Both the position numbers and the translations under genes were made by a program. Shown piece by piece: positions 52,405 to 61,585 of a stretch of DNA of 64,000 nucleotides (positions are counted from its first letter, which is position 1; every line of letters starts with the position of its first letter). The DNA comes from Flavobacteriales bacterium UBA720. GTDB taxonomy: Bacteria > Bacteroidota > Bacteroidia > Flavobacteriales > Weeksellaceae. Under the pieces are notes generated by a model, which saw nothing but the letters and a program-made list of their open reading frames with translations, was not told the origin of the DNA and searched no databases. The stretch lies in contig DBLQ01000001.1 of the NCBI GenBank assembly GCA_002297505.1, positions 1 through 64,000 on the forward strand. Reading direction: 5' to 3'.

Positions 52405-53211
52405 ATGAAAATCCTAAAAATCTCCTCTTATGGTTTGGTCGCTCTTGGCTTGGTAGCCTGCGTTACCAATCCGATTACCGGGCGCTCTTCCATCCAGATT
52501 GCTAACAATTCTGAGATTGCTACAGCTGCTGCGTCAGAATACCGCACAACGCTGGCCAAAGCTAAAGTGATTACCGGAACAGCCGATGCCAACCGTGTGA
52601 AGAATGTAGGTGCCAAAATCAAAAATGCGGCTTATGCTTATTATAAAAGTATTGGTCGTGAGTCTGCACTCAATGGTTACAATTGGGAATATAATTTGAT
52701 ACAGGATCCTCAGTTAAATGCATGATGTATGCCCGGCGGGAAAGTTGCTTTTTACACTGGAATTATGCCGGTTTGCAAAGACGATAATGGTGTAGCCGTG
52801 GTGATGGGTCACGAAGTTTCCCATGCTCTGGCAGGTCATGGTAACGAAAGAATTTCTCAAGCGATGTTGGCTCAATATGGCGGAAGCCTTTTGGGTGGCA
52901 GCATGTCCAATAGCCAATGGTCCAGTATTTTTGAACAGCTTTATCCTTTGGGTGCTCAGGTTGGTCTGATGGCGTATGGCAGAAAGCAGGAATCCGAAGC
53001 TGATGAAATGGGACTGTATCTGATGGCTATGGCGGGTTACGACCCAAGAAATGCCACATCATTCTGGCAAAGAATGGAAGCATCTTCTACGGGAAGCCGT
53101 CCGCCTGAATTTCTTTCCACACACCCTAACCCTGCAAATAGAATCGCAGATCTGAACGCCGATATGCCAAAAGCTTTACAGTATTATAAAGCCGCAGGAG
53201 GTAAACTTTAA
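52405..53211 (+). pseudogene. M48 family metalloprotease gene broken by one in-frame TGA
   Basis: The frame is intact except for TGA at 52723-52725. Before it: lipoprotein signal MKILKISSYGLVALGLVAC and LIQDPQLNA; after it: CMPGGKVAFYTGIMP, the zinc site HEVSH (His136, His140) and the third ligand region ESEADEMG (Glu196, Asp200). In M48 lipoproteins this point reads NAWCMPGGK, so TGA replaces a tryptophan TGG by a single G-to-A change. Everything else is conserved, so the lesion is recent, a read error, or read through. If expressed to the stop, only the first 106 residues are made. Confidence 0.85.
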
Positions 53212-53244
53212 AATTTTTCTTAATTTTATTGAAAAATCACAATT

Positions 53245-53517
53245 ATGAAAAGTTTAATCGTTATCGGAATCGTTCTTTTTGGTATTGGCGGACTTCTGTT
53301 CTACCTTAATGATATGGCAGTGGATTTGCGCGTGGTGTATGGTTCACTATGTGGAATTGGCATTGGTCTGATCATTGGCGGTCTGGTCGGCTATCTCAGC
53401 AAAGGAAGTGCGGTGAAAGAGGCTCAGATCCGGCAGGAACTGAAAAGGTTACAGCAGGAAAAGGCTGAGCTGGAAAAACAAAGGGTAGAAAATACCGTGG
53501 GGCACAATAATTATTAA
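53245..53517 (+). CDS. small membrane protein with coiled-coil tail
   Basis: 90 residues. Two hydrophobic helices (SLIVIGIVLFGIGGLLFYL and YGSLCGIGIGLIIGGLVGYL) and a charged coiled-coil C-terminus (QIRQELKRLQQEKAELEKQR). No family recognised. It follows the M48 gene by 33 bases, so the two may be cotranscribed, which fits an envelope role. One base separates its stop from the AraC gene on the other strand. Confidence 0.75.
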   Translation: MKSLIVIGIVLFGIGGLLFYLNDMAVDLRVVYGSLCGIGIGLIIGGLVGYLSKGSAVKEAQIRQELKRLQQEKAELEKQRVENTVGHNNY

Positions 53518-53518
53518 T

Positions 53519-54364
53519 CTAGAGATTTTTAATAAATTGACCAGGCGTGGTATTGGTATACTTCTTAAAGATTTTATTAAAATACGTAATATTATTAAAT
53601 CCTGTAGCATAGCAGCTTTCTGCTATGCTTTTTTCTTGCGAGAGCAGGATGCAGGCCTTGTCAATCCTGTAGCGGTTTACAAACTCCACAAAAGTCAGTG
53701 ACGTTGCTTTCTTAAAAAAATTACAGAATGCCGGTTTGGTGAGATTGGCCAGATGTGCGGCCTGCATAATATCAATGTCGTTCTGATACCCATTTTCTAC
53801 ATATGTAAAAACGGCTTCCAGACGGGTCCGGTTCCGCGATACAATGGTGTACGGCATCACTTCGGTATTCATCACCTCGTATTCATTAGTCCTTGCAAGC
53901 TCAAATAGGATGTCCAGAAGAAGAAGATAGCGCGTGTAGCCTTCGGCGGATGCCAGCTGCTCCAGCTTTGGAATCAGCCGATTTTTTATGGTTGAAGAGA
54001 AGAGCACACCATAGCGGGACATTTCCAATAATTTCCTGATGGCGGCAGAGTCCGGCTCGCCTTCCGGCAGAGAAAGGATTTCTTCTTTAAAAAGAACGAC
54101 GATTTCCTCGTGCGGATCTGTAGCGTTGAGACCAAAACCCGAATGTGGAATGTTGGATCCTATCAGCGCCAGTGCGCCGTCTTCGAAATGGCTTTTATGA
54201 TAACCCACGTGTCGCGTACCTTTTCCGTTGAAAACACAAACAATCTCAAATTCAACGTGATAGTGGTATTGCCAGTTCAGTTCCGAGATGGGAACGTCCT
54301 TGATATGCAGCACTTTGAAAGAGCTGTTTTCGTCCGGCGTAATGTGTTCAAGTATAACTTTCAT
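53519..54364 (-). CDS. AraC family transcriptional regulator
   Basis: 281 residues. The N-terminal half is a cupin-like sensor (LNWQYHYHVEFEIVCVFNGK), and the C-terminal about 100 residues are the paired helix-turn-helix domain: IMQAAHLANLTKPAFCNFFK and CYATGFNNITYFNKIFKKYT, the usual AraC signature GFNNxxYFNxxFKKxxxxTPxxF. Effector probably a sugar or aromatic compound, unknown. Promoter on the minus strand at 54387-54394. Confidence 0.93.
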   Translation of the reverse strand: MKVILEHITPDENSSFKVLHIKDVPISELNWQYHYHVEFEIVCVFNGKGTRHVGYHKSHFEDGALALIGSNIPHSGFGLNATDPHEEIVVLFKEEILSLPEGEPDSAAIRKLLEMSRYGVLFSSTIKNRLIPKLEQLASAEGYTRYLLLLDILFELARTNEYEVMNTEVMPYTIVSRNRTRLEAVFTYVENGYQNDIDIMQAAHLANLTKPAFCNFFKKATSLTFVEFVNRYRIDKACILLSQEKSIAESCYATGFNNITYFNKIFKKYTNTTPGQFIKNL

Positions 54365-54386
54365 TCAAGTTAATATTGTTTGGAAA

Positions 54387-54394
54387 CAAAAATA
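54387..54394 (-). promoter_or_regulatory. minus-7 element of the AraC gene
   Basis: TATTTTTG on the minus strand, about 22 bases before the ATG at 54364. No clear upstream box. Confidence 0.5.
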
Positions 54395-54461
54395 AACAAA
54401 AGATGTTAATATTGTTCTATTTTTGGTTTATTATGTTAAACAATTGTTGAATAAAAGCTTA

Positions 54462-54567
54462 TATTTTCGTAGTACAAAAATGATTTCTCACAGGAGAGAT
54501 TTTTTGTGAATTTTTAAGGTCTATATATGAAGAAGGCTGGAAATCGTTTCCAGCCTTCTCATATTTT
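54462..54567 (+). ncRNA. candidate small RNA with its own promoter and terminator
   Basis: A near-consensus minus-7 element TATTTTCG (54462-54469) is followed by about 60 bases and a strong hairpin (54531-54559) with a plus-strand T-run (CATATTTTTTTC). The region lies between the AraC gene, read the other way, and a barrel gene that ends beyond it on the other strand, so no known plus-strand gene uses this terminator. A short RNA of about 90 bases would fit. Confidence 0.35.
54531..54559 (+). terminator. plus-strand terminator between AraC and barrel genes
   Basis: AGAAGGCTGGAAA and TTTCCAGCCTTCT form a perfect 13-base-pair stem with a 3-base loop; the T-run is on the plus side only. Some termination of the minus-strand barrel gene is possible but has no T-run there. 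Confidence 0.65.
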
Positions 54568-54579
54568 TTTCAGATTTGG

Positions 54580-55203
54580 TTATTTGAAGTTATAACCAAT
54601 ACCTAAGATAAACATGCTCGGTCTGTTATCGTAACGGATTTCTGTATTGTCTCCTGCAATGGTGCTGATATATTTTCTGGAATCTTTAGAAAATGCACCT
54701 TCGAATCTTGCATTAACAACAAATTTTGACAAAGTTGCCTGAGCACCAAACTGATAACCTACTGTAAATTCCTTCGTCGCATTCTCTTTGAAATTTTGGA
54801 ATGTATTGTCTGTAGTCAGGTTGTAAGACGCTACCGGACCTACGAAAGCAGCCAGTTTTCCCAGCAGGAAGTTGTGCCCCACCATTACAGGAACGTCGAT
54901 TCTGTTGCTTTTTGCCTCGATGTTTACAGTCGCACCATTTACGCTGGCTGTTGCTTCATTCTTGATAGAGGTGTAATAGATCTCCGGCATCACGAACCAG
55001 CCACCTACTGGCGAGCCGATTTTGAAAGCAAGACCTGCGTTGAAGCCTGTATTTTCTTTTTCACCATTGATGGTTCCTTTAAAATTATCCCAGCTGGCAG
55101 ATGAGGTATTAAAAAGGGCGTTGGCTCTCACACCTACCGTTACTTGCGAATAAGCCATCATTCCCAGGAACATTGCGGCTGCGCTAATCAGTTTTTTAGT
55201 CAT
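54580..55203 (-). CDS. outer-membrane beta-barrel protein (PorT-like)
   Basis: 207 residues. Signal peptide MTKKLISAAAMFLGMMAYSQ, then eight strand-like segments (VTVGVRANALFN, FVMPEIYYTSIKN, AFVGPVASYNL, EFTVGYQFGAQAT) and a terminal FILGIGYNFK typical of outer-membrane barrels of the PorT/OmpW size. It follows mlaF by 26 bases on the same strand and is likely in the same operon, which is noteworthy because MlaD, the usual partner, is missing here. Function unknown. Confidence 0.78.
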   Translation of the reverse strand: MTKKLISAAAMFLGMMAYSQVTVGVRANALFNTSSASWDNFKGTINGEKENTGFNAGLAFKIGSPVGGWFVMPEIYYTSIKNEATASVNGATVNIEAKSNRIDVPVMVGHNFLLGKLAAFVGPVASYNLTTDNTFQNFKENATKEFTVGYQFGAQATLSKFVVNARFEGAFSKDSRKYISTIAGDNTEIRYDNRPSMFILGIGYNFK

Positions 55204-55229
55204 TGTCGTTTGATTTTATTATAGTTTAA

Positions 55230-56045
55230 TTAATGTGGTGGATGGTTGTTATCCGGCTTTGTATGTGGCATCAGGCTGGTCTGATCATTTTCAAGCATGA
55301 ATTCTCTGAGCTGCTTGAATAGCTCCGAAGAATATACGAAATCAATCAGATTTTTATTTTTAGCCGTGGCCAGTATATCTTTGTCACCTTCCCACTCCTT
55401 TACGCCCAGTCTCAGGTAAAGAATTTTCTCTCCGATGGTCATCACGGAGTTCATATCGTGGGTGTTTATAATGGTGGTGGTATTATATTCTTTGGTGATT
55501 TCCATCAGAAGATCGTCTATCACATTGGAAGTGTAAGGATCTAATCCGGAGTTGGGCTCGTCACAGAACAGGTATTTGGGATTATTGACAATGGCTCTCG
55601 CAATGGCCACACGTTTCTGCATCCCGCCGGAAATCTCGGAAGGAAATTTTTTATTGGCATTTTGCAGATTGACACGTCCGATGACTTCCAGAACCTTGCG
55701 TTTTTTCTCGCGGTAGGTGAGGTTGGTAAACATATCCAAAGGGAAACTGATGTTTTCTTCCACCGTCATAGAGTCGAAAAGTGCACTGCCCTGGAAAACG
55801 GTTCCGATCTCAGCTCTCAGGGATTGTTTTTCTTCCCGGGACATGGTCACGATGTCTCTGCCGTCAAAAAGAATGCTTCCGCTGGAGGGTTCGTACACAT
55901 TGAGAAGCGACTTGAGGAAAACCGTCTTTCCGGAACCACTCTGCCCGATGATCAGGTTCACTTTTCCGGTATCGAAAGTGGTAGAAATGCCTTTGAGCAC
56001 CTCTACATTGTCGAAACTTTTTCTTAATTCTTTGACCTCTATCAT
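55230..56045 (-). CDS. mlaF: lipid-transport ABC ATPase MlaF-like
   Basis: ATP-binding subunit of the phospholipid transporter that maintains outer-membrane asymmetry. 271 residues from MIEVKELRKSFDNVEVLKGI (ATG at 56045, overlapping the mlaE stop by one base as TGATG). Walker A GQSGSGKT (34-41), signature SGGMQKRVAIARA and Walker B YLFCDEPNSGLD. The C-terminal extension is typical of MlaF. No MCE-domain gene (mlaD) is adjacent. Confidence 0.9.
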   Translation of the reverse strand: MIEVKELRKSFDNVEVLKGISTTFDTGKVNLIIGQSGSGKTVFLKSLLNVYEPSSGSILFDGRDIVTMSREEKQSLRAEIGTVFQGSALFDSMTVEENISFPLDMFTNLTYREKKRKVLEVIGRVNLQNANKKFPSEISGGMQKRVAIARAIVNNPKYLFCDEPNSGLDPYTSNVIDDLLMEITKEYNTTTIINTHDMNSVMTIGEKILYLRLGVKEWEGDKDILATAKNKNLIDFVYSSELFKQLREFMLENDQTSLMPHTKPDNNHPPH

Positions 56046-56797
56046 CAGCTCAGTAACATTTGGGTTAATAATAAGTCCATGATAATCACGGATACCATGG
56101 TCCAAACCACGGCCTGCGTACTGGCACGTCCTACCTCCAATGAGCCGCCTTTGACATTATAACCAAAGTAAGCAGGAATGGTGGCAATTAAAAAAGCAAA
56201 AACTGCTGTTTTCAGAAATGCATACCAGATAAAGTAAGACGGCATGTACATCTGGATACCTGTGATGTAGTCGGCTTTGGTCCAGTTGCCTGTCGCCATT
56301 CCGGCCACGTAACCACCCCAGATTCCCACAACGATACTGATGGCGATGAGCAGAGGATTAAAAATTACGCTGGCAACCACCTTGGGTAATATGAGGAAAT
56401 TCGGTGAATTGACACCCATAATGTCAAGCGCGTCAATCTGCTCCGTAACCCTCATGGTTCCGATGCTTCCTGCGATATAAGAACCAACTTTTCCCGCTAA
56501 AATCACAGAGATAATCGTCGGCGAAAATTCTAGAATCAAGACCACCTTCGTGGCATATCCGATGAAACTGTTGGGAATCGGGAATGAGGATGCACTGAAG
56601 TTGTTGTACATCTGGATCGCCACTACGGCGCCGACAAAAAATGAGGTGAAGAGGACAAGACCAAAGGAGTTGACACCCAGGTCGTAGAATTCCCGCACCA
56701 GAAGTTTGAGATAAACGTTACGTTTCTGGGGTTTGCTCATCACTTTTCCCATCAGCATAAAGTATTCTCCTACAGATTCGAATAATCTTTTTAACAT
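56045..56797 (-). CDS. mlaE: lipid-transport ABC permease MlaE-like
   Basis: 250-residue permease with about five helices. The MlaE patterns LVLFTSFFVGAVVAIQMYNN, GYATKVVLILEFSPTIISVI and MRVTEQIDALDIMGVNSPNF are clear. It starts 30 bases after the glycosyltransferase gene and overlaps mlaF. Starts MLKRLFESVGEYFMLMGKVM. Confidence 0.92.
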   Translation of the reverse strand: MLKRLFESVGEYFMLMGKVMSKPQKRNVYLKLLVREFYDLGVNSFGLVLFTSFFVGAVVAIQMYNNFSASSFPIPNSFIGYATKVVLILEFSPTIISVILAGKVGSYIAGSIGTMRVTEQIDALDIMGVNSPNFLILPKVVASVIFNPLLIAISIVVGIWGGYVAGMATGNWTKADYITGIQMYMPSYFIWYAFLKTAVFAFLIATIPAYFGYNVKGGSLEVGRASTQAVVWTMVSVIIMDLLLTQMLLS

Positions 56798-56826
56798 ACT
56801 GCTAAATTAGTTTTTTTTCCTGATAC

Positions 56827-58194
56827 TTACCGGGCTTTTTTATCGCCCACAATCACCAGAAAAACAGTTTTCAGAATGATTACAATATCCATACTAAAGC
56901 TCCAGTTTCTCACATAAAAGGAGTCGGCAAGGATTCTTTTTTTCATTCCGAGGTTCATATCGCCCTCATCACCACGGAGGCCGCTCACCTGTGCAAGCCC
57001 GGTGATGCCGGGTTTTACCATGCTCCGCAGACTGTAACGGCTGATTTTTGGCTTGTAGTAATCGTCCACCAGCAGCATATGTGGCCTTGGTCCCACCACA
57101 GACATCTTGCCAAGAAAAACATTGATGAACTGCGGCATCTCATCCAGACTGGTTTTCCGGAGGAACTTTCCGATCTTCGTAATCCGTACGTCGTCTGCGT
57201 CCGTGGTTTTCGCGGCAGAATGTTCATTCACTTTCATAGTCCTGAATTTGAGACAATCAAAAACCTCATCATGAAAGCCATACCTTTTCTGAATGAAAAA
57301 CGGAGAGCCTTTGGAGCCATCCAATTTGATCAATAAAATGATGACGGGAAAAAGCCAGGAACAGATCCCGATCAATATCAAAACAGAAAAAACAATATCG
57401 AAGCTCCGCTTGATGGTGGCATTGGAAAATATATCCAGAGGATACCTGGCCTGCTCCAGAACCGGAACGGTTTCTATATAACTGAATTCGTATTCAAAAA
57501 AATGATTCTGAATCATATTCGGAACCAGCGATATTTTTACTTTGTTAAGCTCTGCCTGACGAAACAACTGGTCTTCAAAATCTTTGTTAAAACTATTTTC
57601 CGAGGGCAGAAATAGGGTGTGGATGCCATTCTTTTTCCAGAAATCCACAATGCTGTGAAAATCATAATTTCCTTTGTAACTGAATGTTTTGTAGCCAAAA
57701 TCTTTTCGCTCCTCCAATATGTTCTTGAGAACTGTGGTGGAAGCATTTTCGCCGAGGAACATGACGTTACGGTGGTTTTTACCGATACTCCGGATGTACT
57801 TCAGGACAAAGTAGATTATCGTTTTAATTGGCAGGACAATGCACAGAAGAATAATGGCCAGGTAGAAACGTTCCGTCTTCAAAAAATCGTTGTTACTGAC
57901 TTTGCCGAGGAGCAGCACACCCATAAAAAAGAAAAAGACATGCAGAATGATACGCTCCAGGTAAATGGTGTAGGTCACATTTCTGGGAATGTGATAAAGC
58001 CTTGTGCGGCCACTGAGCAAAATCCAGAACAGACACAGGAGCAGGATGGACAGCACGTTTTGCTCCATCGTCTCGGAATCGTACTTGACTTCAAAGTTTC
58101 TCCAGTAATAAGCCACGAAAACAGAAGCTACCAGAATCATATCGAGTAGAATCACAAAGGCTTTGAAATACCGGGAATACCTGAGTCTCTGCAT
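56827..58194 (-). CDS. exopolysaccharide polyprenyl glycosylphosphotransferase
   Basis: 455 residues. Several N-terminal helices (YFKAFVILLDMILVASVFVA) and a C-terminal catalytic domain with KRSFDIVFSVLILIGICSW, FQKRYGFH-type region (IQKRYGFHDEVFDCLKFRTM) and RKTSLDEMPQFINVFLGKMS and VGPRPHM, the bacterial sugar transferase signature of the WcaJ/undecaprenyl-phosphate type. Transfers the first sugar phosphate to undecaprenyl phosphate for capsule or O-chain. No other sugar genes adjoin it. Confidence 0.92.
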   Translation of the reverse strand: MQRLRYSRYFKAFVILLDMILVASVFVAYYWRNFEVKYDSETMEQNVLSILLLCLFWILLSGRTRLYHIPRNVTYTIYLERIILHVFFFFMGVLLLGKVSNNDFLKTERFYLAIILLCIVLPIKTIIYFVLKYIRSIGKNHRNVMFLGENASTTVLKNILEERKDFGYKTFSYKGNYDFHSIVDFWKKNGIHTLFLPSENSFNKDFEDQLFRQAELNKVKISLVPNMIQNHFFEYEFSYIETVPVLEQARYPLDIFSNATIKRSFDIVFSVLILIGICSWLFPVIILLIKLDGSKGSPFFIQKRYGFHDEVFDCLKFRTMKVNEHSAAKTTDADDVRITKIGKFLRKTSLDEMPQFINVFLGKMSVVGPRPHMLLVDDYYKPKISRYSLRSMVKPGITGLAQVSGLRGDEGDMNLGMKKRILADSFYVRNWSFSMDIVIILKTVFLVIVGDKKAR

Positions 58195-58208
58195 AATAAA
58201 CCGCCAAT

Positions 58209-58841
58209 TTAAGGAATATTCAGATACTTATGCGTTTGTATGGAAGATCGCCATTTCGGGTTTTCTAAAATGAAATCCGTAATTTTAGGATAATTGGCGT
58301 CACGCTTGCTCCATTCGCTCTGAAGGTACAGCTCGCAATGATCTGAGACTTTAGCAGCCTGTTCTTCAGCAAATTTAAAATCATTTTGGTTGAAAATTAT
58401 CATCTTCAACTCCTGGGCTTTGGTATAAATATCGGCCAGCGGAAGCCCTGTTTTTTTTGGCGACAGCGTAATCCAGTCCAGATGGCCGCTCATCGGGTAA
58501 GCACCCGAAGTCTCTATATGAATGGTGCAGCCTAATTCTTTTAACTTCGATGTCAAAATCTCGAGATTCCACATCAGCGGTTCTCCTCCTGTGAGCACAA
58601 TTGTCTTACAATATTTTGCAGCCGTTTCTGCAATTTGTTCAGTATTCATCAGTGGATGAAGCTTTGGATCCCAGCTTTCCTTCACATCGCACCAATGGCA
58701 TCCCACATCGCATCCGCCCAAACGAATGAAATAGGCCGCTTTTCCAGCATGAAATCCTTCACCCTGAATAGTATAAAAATGCTCCATTACGGGGAGCATT
58801 TTACCTTCTTTTAATAATAAATCTTCTTCTTCCTTAGTCAT
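58209..58841 (-). CDS. queE: 7-carboxy-7-deazaguanine synthase
   Basis: Radical SAM enzyme of the queuosine (preQ0) pathway. 210 residues from MTKEEEDLLLKEGKMLPVME (ATG at 58841). The iron-sulfur cluster motif is CDVGCHWCD (Cys-x3-Cys-x2-Cys), with GGEPLMWN and IETSGAYP. The start overlaps the folD stop by 8 bases (ATGACTAA), so translation may be coupled. The other pathway genes are not in view. Confidence 0.93.
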   Translation of the reverse strand: MTKEEEDLLLKEGKMLPVMEHFYTIQGEGFHAGKAAYFIRLGGCDVGCHWCDVKESWDPKLHPLMNTEQIAETAAKYCKTIVLTGGEPLMWNLEILTSKLKELGCTIHIETSGAYPMSGHLDWITLSPKKTGLPLADIYTKAQELKMIIFNQNDFKFAEEQAAKVSDHCELYLQSEWSKRDANYPKITDFILENPKWRSSIQTHKYLNIP

Positions 58842-59718
58842 TATAAACTGACGTTTTATAGGCAATGATGGTATTTTTCATCAGCATCGCACGTGTCATT
58901 GGACCCACTCCTCCGGGAACCGGCGTAATCCAACTTGCTTTTTCTGCGCAACTGTCAAAATCCACATCGCCTGCCAGATGATAACCTTTTTCTGAGTTAT
59001 CTTCTACTCTTGTAATCCCCACATCTACGATTACTGCACCTTCTTTAATCATTTCTTTTTTCAAGAAATTCGGATCGCCCAAAGCGGTTATTACGATGTC
59101 GGCCTGTTTTGTATATTCTTCTATATGTTCTGTGTAAGAGTGCGTGAGCGTTACCGTAGAATTTCCCGGGAAATCTTTTCTTCCCATCAAAATACTCATC
59201 GGTTTCCCGACAATTCTGCTTCTTCCGATGATCACACAGTTCTTACCTTTGGTTTCGATGGCGTACCGTTCCAATAATGTCAATATTCCAAAAGGTGTGG
59301 CCGGCAGAAACGTATCCATTTCCAAAGCCATTTTCCCGAAATTTTCCGGATGAAAACCATCCACATCTTTTCTTGGGTCAATTGCCATAATAATCTTTTC
59401 CTGATCAATTTGCTTTGGCAAAGGCAACTGAACGATGAAACCGTCCACAGCTTTTGATTTGTTCAGCTCATCAATCTTTTCCAATAGTTCCGATTCTGAA
59501 ACGGTGCTTGGAAATTTAATCAATGAAGAACTGAAACCCACTTCCTCACAATCTTTCACTTTGCTGTTCACGTAAGCCTTGCTGGCGCCGTTGTTCCCAA
59601 CCAAAATGGCAACCAGATGTGGCGCTCTTCTGTTGTTGGCGAGGATTTTCTCAACCTCCTGCTTGATTTCAGCCTTGACTTCTTTTGAGACCTTGAGTCC
59701 ATCTAGAATTTGTGCCAT
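58834..59718 (-). CDS. folD: methylenetetrahydrofolate dehydrogenase/cyclohydrolase
   Basis: Bifunctional folate enzyme that interconverts methylene- and formyl-tetrahydrofolate. 294 residues. Motifs: VGNNGASKAYVNSKVKDCEE with the catalytic lysine, GFIVQLPLPKQI, KDVDGFHPENFG and GRSRIVGKPMSILM, plus PVPGGVGPMTRAML. Starts MAQILDGLKVSKEVKAEIKQ. Followed by queE with overlapping ends. Confidence 0.96.
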   Translation of the reverse strand: MAQILDGLKVSKEVKAEIKQEVEKILANNRRAPHLVAILVGNNGASKAYVNSKVKDCEEVGFSSSLIKFPSTVSESELLEKIDELNKSKAVDGFIVQLPLPKQIDQEKIIMAIDPRKDVDGFHPENFGKMALEMDTFLPATPFGILTLLERYAIETKGKNCVIIGRSRIVGKPMSILMGRKDFPGNSTVTLTHSYTEHIEEYTKQADIVITALGDPNFLKKEMIKEGAVIVDVGITRVEDNSEKGYHLAGDVDFDSCAEKASWITPVPGGVGPMTRAMLMKNTIIAYKTSVYND

Positions 59719-59754
59719 TTTTCTTTCTTTTTACTTTTAGATTTATTTGAAGAA

Positions 59755-59784
59755 AGCGGATTGTTCCTTTCCCAACAATCCACT
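59755..59784 (-). terminator. pgi terminator
   Basis: AGCGGATTGTT and AACAATCCACT pair over 11 bases with one G-U; the loop is 8 bases. TTTCTTC follows on the minus strand. Located 8 bases after the pgi stop. Confidence 0.75.
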
Positions 59785-59792
59785 TTTATGTT

Positions 59793-61436
59793 TTATCGGT
59801 TTGATTTGTAATAATTAATCAATCCGTTGGTAGAGCTGTCGTGGGTTTCCACTTGACCTTCAGCGTCCAGTTCCGGAAGGATTTTTCCGGCCAAAACTTT
59901 ACCTAATTCTACTCCGAACTGGTCAAAACTGAAAATATTCCAGATCACACCCTGAACGAAAATCTTATGCTCATACAGCGCAATCAATTGTCCTAATGAA
60001 AATGGCGTCAATTCCTTAAACAAGAAAGAGTTCGTAGGTGTATTGCCCTGGAAAATTTTATAATTCAATAATTTCTCGATTTCTTCTTCTGATTTGCCGG
60101 ACGATTTCAGTTCAGCAAAAACCTCGTCTTCGGTTTTTCCAAAAGCCAAAGCTTCGGTCTGCGCAAAGAAATTGGCCAGAAGAATGTCCTGATGTTCGCC
60201 TACTTCATTCGGAGATTTGGCATAAGCAATAAAATCTGCAGGAATCAATTCTGTTCCCTGGTGAATGAGTTGGTAGAATGCGTGCTGACCGTTGGTTCCA
60301 GGCTCTCCCCAGATGATTGGTCCCGTTTCGTATTCTACAAACTCACCATTTCGGTCCACCGATTTGCCGTTGCTTTCCATATCACCTTGCTGAAGATATG
60401 CGGAGAAACGGTCAAGGTACTGAGAATAAGGCAAAATCGCGTATGTTCCTGCCGCGTAAAAGTTTCGGTACCACACGCCCAGAACGCCCATCAACACCGG
60501 AATATTTTCCCTAAAATCTGTAGTCTGAAAATGAATGTCTGTATCGTTTGCGCCTCTCAGTAACTGTTCAAAATTGTCGTAACCAACGGACAGAACAATG
60601 CTTAATCCGATTGCGCTCCAAAGCGAGTAGCGACCGCCGACCCAATCCCAGAATTCGAAAATGTTTTCTTCAGCAATCCCGAATTTTTTTACAGCTTCAA
60701 TATTGGTGGATAATGCTACGAAATGTTTGGCGACATCTTCGTCTTTAGCACCGGATTTCAGGAACCATTCTTTCGCGGAATGCGCATTGGTCATGGTTTC
60801 CTGTGTTGTAAAAGTCTTGGAAGCAATAATGAATAAAGTGGTTTCCGGATCAAGATCTTTCACCACTTCTACCATATGATTTCCGTCTACATTGGAAACG
60901 AAATGTACATTCAGTCTGGTTTTAAAATGCTTCAATGCGGAGCAGACCATCACTGGTCCAAGATCAGAACCTCCGATTCCTACATTGACAACATCCGTGA
61001 TTTCTTTACCTGTAAAACCTTTATGAGCACCGGAAATAACCGATTCCGAGAAGGCTTTCATATGATTCAGAACTTTTTGGATTGCCGGTTTGATGTTCTC
61101 ACCATCTACCAAAATCTCTTTATCAGAAAAATCTCTTAATGCGGTATGAAGCACAGCTCTGCCCTCTGTCTCGTTAATTTTGTCACCGGAAAACATTTTC
61201 CCGATGGCTTCTTTCAGCTGAGATTCTTCTGCCAGCTGCAACAGCAATTCCAATGTTTTGGTATCTACCAGATTTTTAGAATAATCAAAAAGATAGTTGT
61301 CCGTTTGCAAAGAAAATTCCTGAAAACGGTTTGGATTGTATTGGAAAAGGGTTCTCAGCTCAAAATCATTGTTGGCAAATTGTTGGTCCAATGCTTTCCA
61401 TGCAGTGGTCTGTGTAGGATTTATTTTAGGCAGCAT
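59793..61436 (-). CDS. pgi: glucose-6-phosphate isomerase
   Basis: Interconverts glucose-6-phosphate and fructose-6-phosphate. 547 residues, usual for the large bacterial form. Signatures: [53 protein letters not shown] and [18 protein letters not shown] with the conserved lysine region near the C-terminus. Starts [20 protein letters not shown]. Has its own strong promoter and terminator. Confidence 0.97.
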   Translation of the reverse strand: MLPKINPTQTTAWKALDQQFANNDFELRTLFQYNPNRFQEFSLQTDNYLFDYSKNLVDTKTLELLLQLAEESQLKEAIGKMFSGDKINETEGRAVLHTALRDFSDKEILVDGENIKPAIQKVLNHMKAFSESVISGAHKGFTGKEITDVVNVGIGGSDLGPVMVCSALKHFKTRLNVHFVSNVDGNHMVEVVKDLDPETTLFIIASKTFTTQETMTNAHSAKEWFLKSGAKDEDVAKHFVALSTNIEAVKKFGIAEENIFEFWDWVGGRYSLWSAIGLSIVLSVGYDNFEQLLRGANDTDIHFQTTDFRENIPVLMGVLGVWYRNFYAAGTYAILPYSQYLDRFSAYLQQGDMESNGKSVDRNGEFVEYETGPIIWGEPGTNGQHAFYQLIHQGTELIPADFIAYAKSPNEVGEHQDILLANFFAQTEALAFGKTEDEVFAELKSSGKSEEEIEKLLNYKIFQGNTPTNSFLFKELTPFSLGQLIALYEHKIFVQGVIWNIFSFDQFGVELGKVLAGKILPELDAEGQVETHDSSTNGLINYYKSNR

Positions 61437-61485
61437 TCTTAAAATGTTTGGTTAGAAATAGACTTCGAAAAGTCAATTAGACCTG

Positions 61486-61513
61486 CAAATTTAAGAAAAA
61501 TCGTACACTTCAA
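61486..61513 (-). promoter_or_regulatory. pgi promoter
   Basis: On the minus strand TTG (61511-61513), 17 bases, TAAATTTG (61486-61493). Leader of about 45 bases before the ATG at 61436. Confidence 0.65.
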
Positions 61514-61585
61514 TTTGAATATTTTTTAACATGATATTTAAGTTAAAAACCTGATGAGATCAGAGATGCGCCTGAGGCCACAGAA

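Noticed and set aside
52723..52725. TGA in the M48 gene as a selenocysteine codon
   Set aside because: Homologues have Trp, not Cys, at this point and no hairpin of the right kind follows directly; a nonsense change of TGG is simpler.
53219..53239. ATTTTTC/GAAAAAT hairpin after the M48 gene
   Set aside because: Only A-T-rich seven-base arms and no T-run; too weak to call a terminator.
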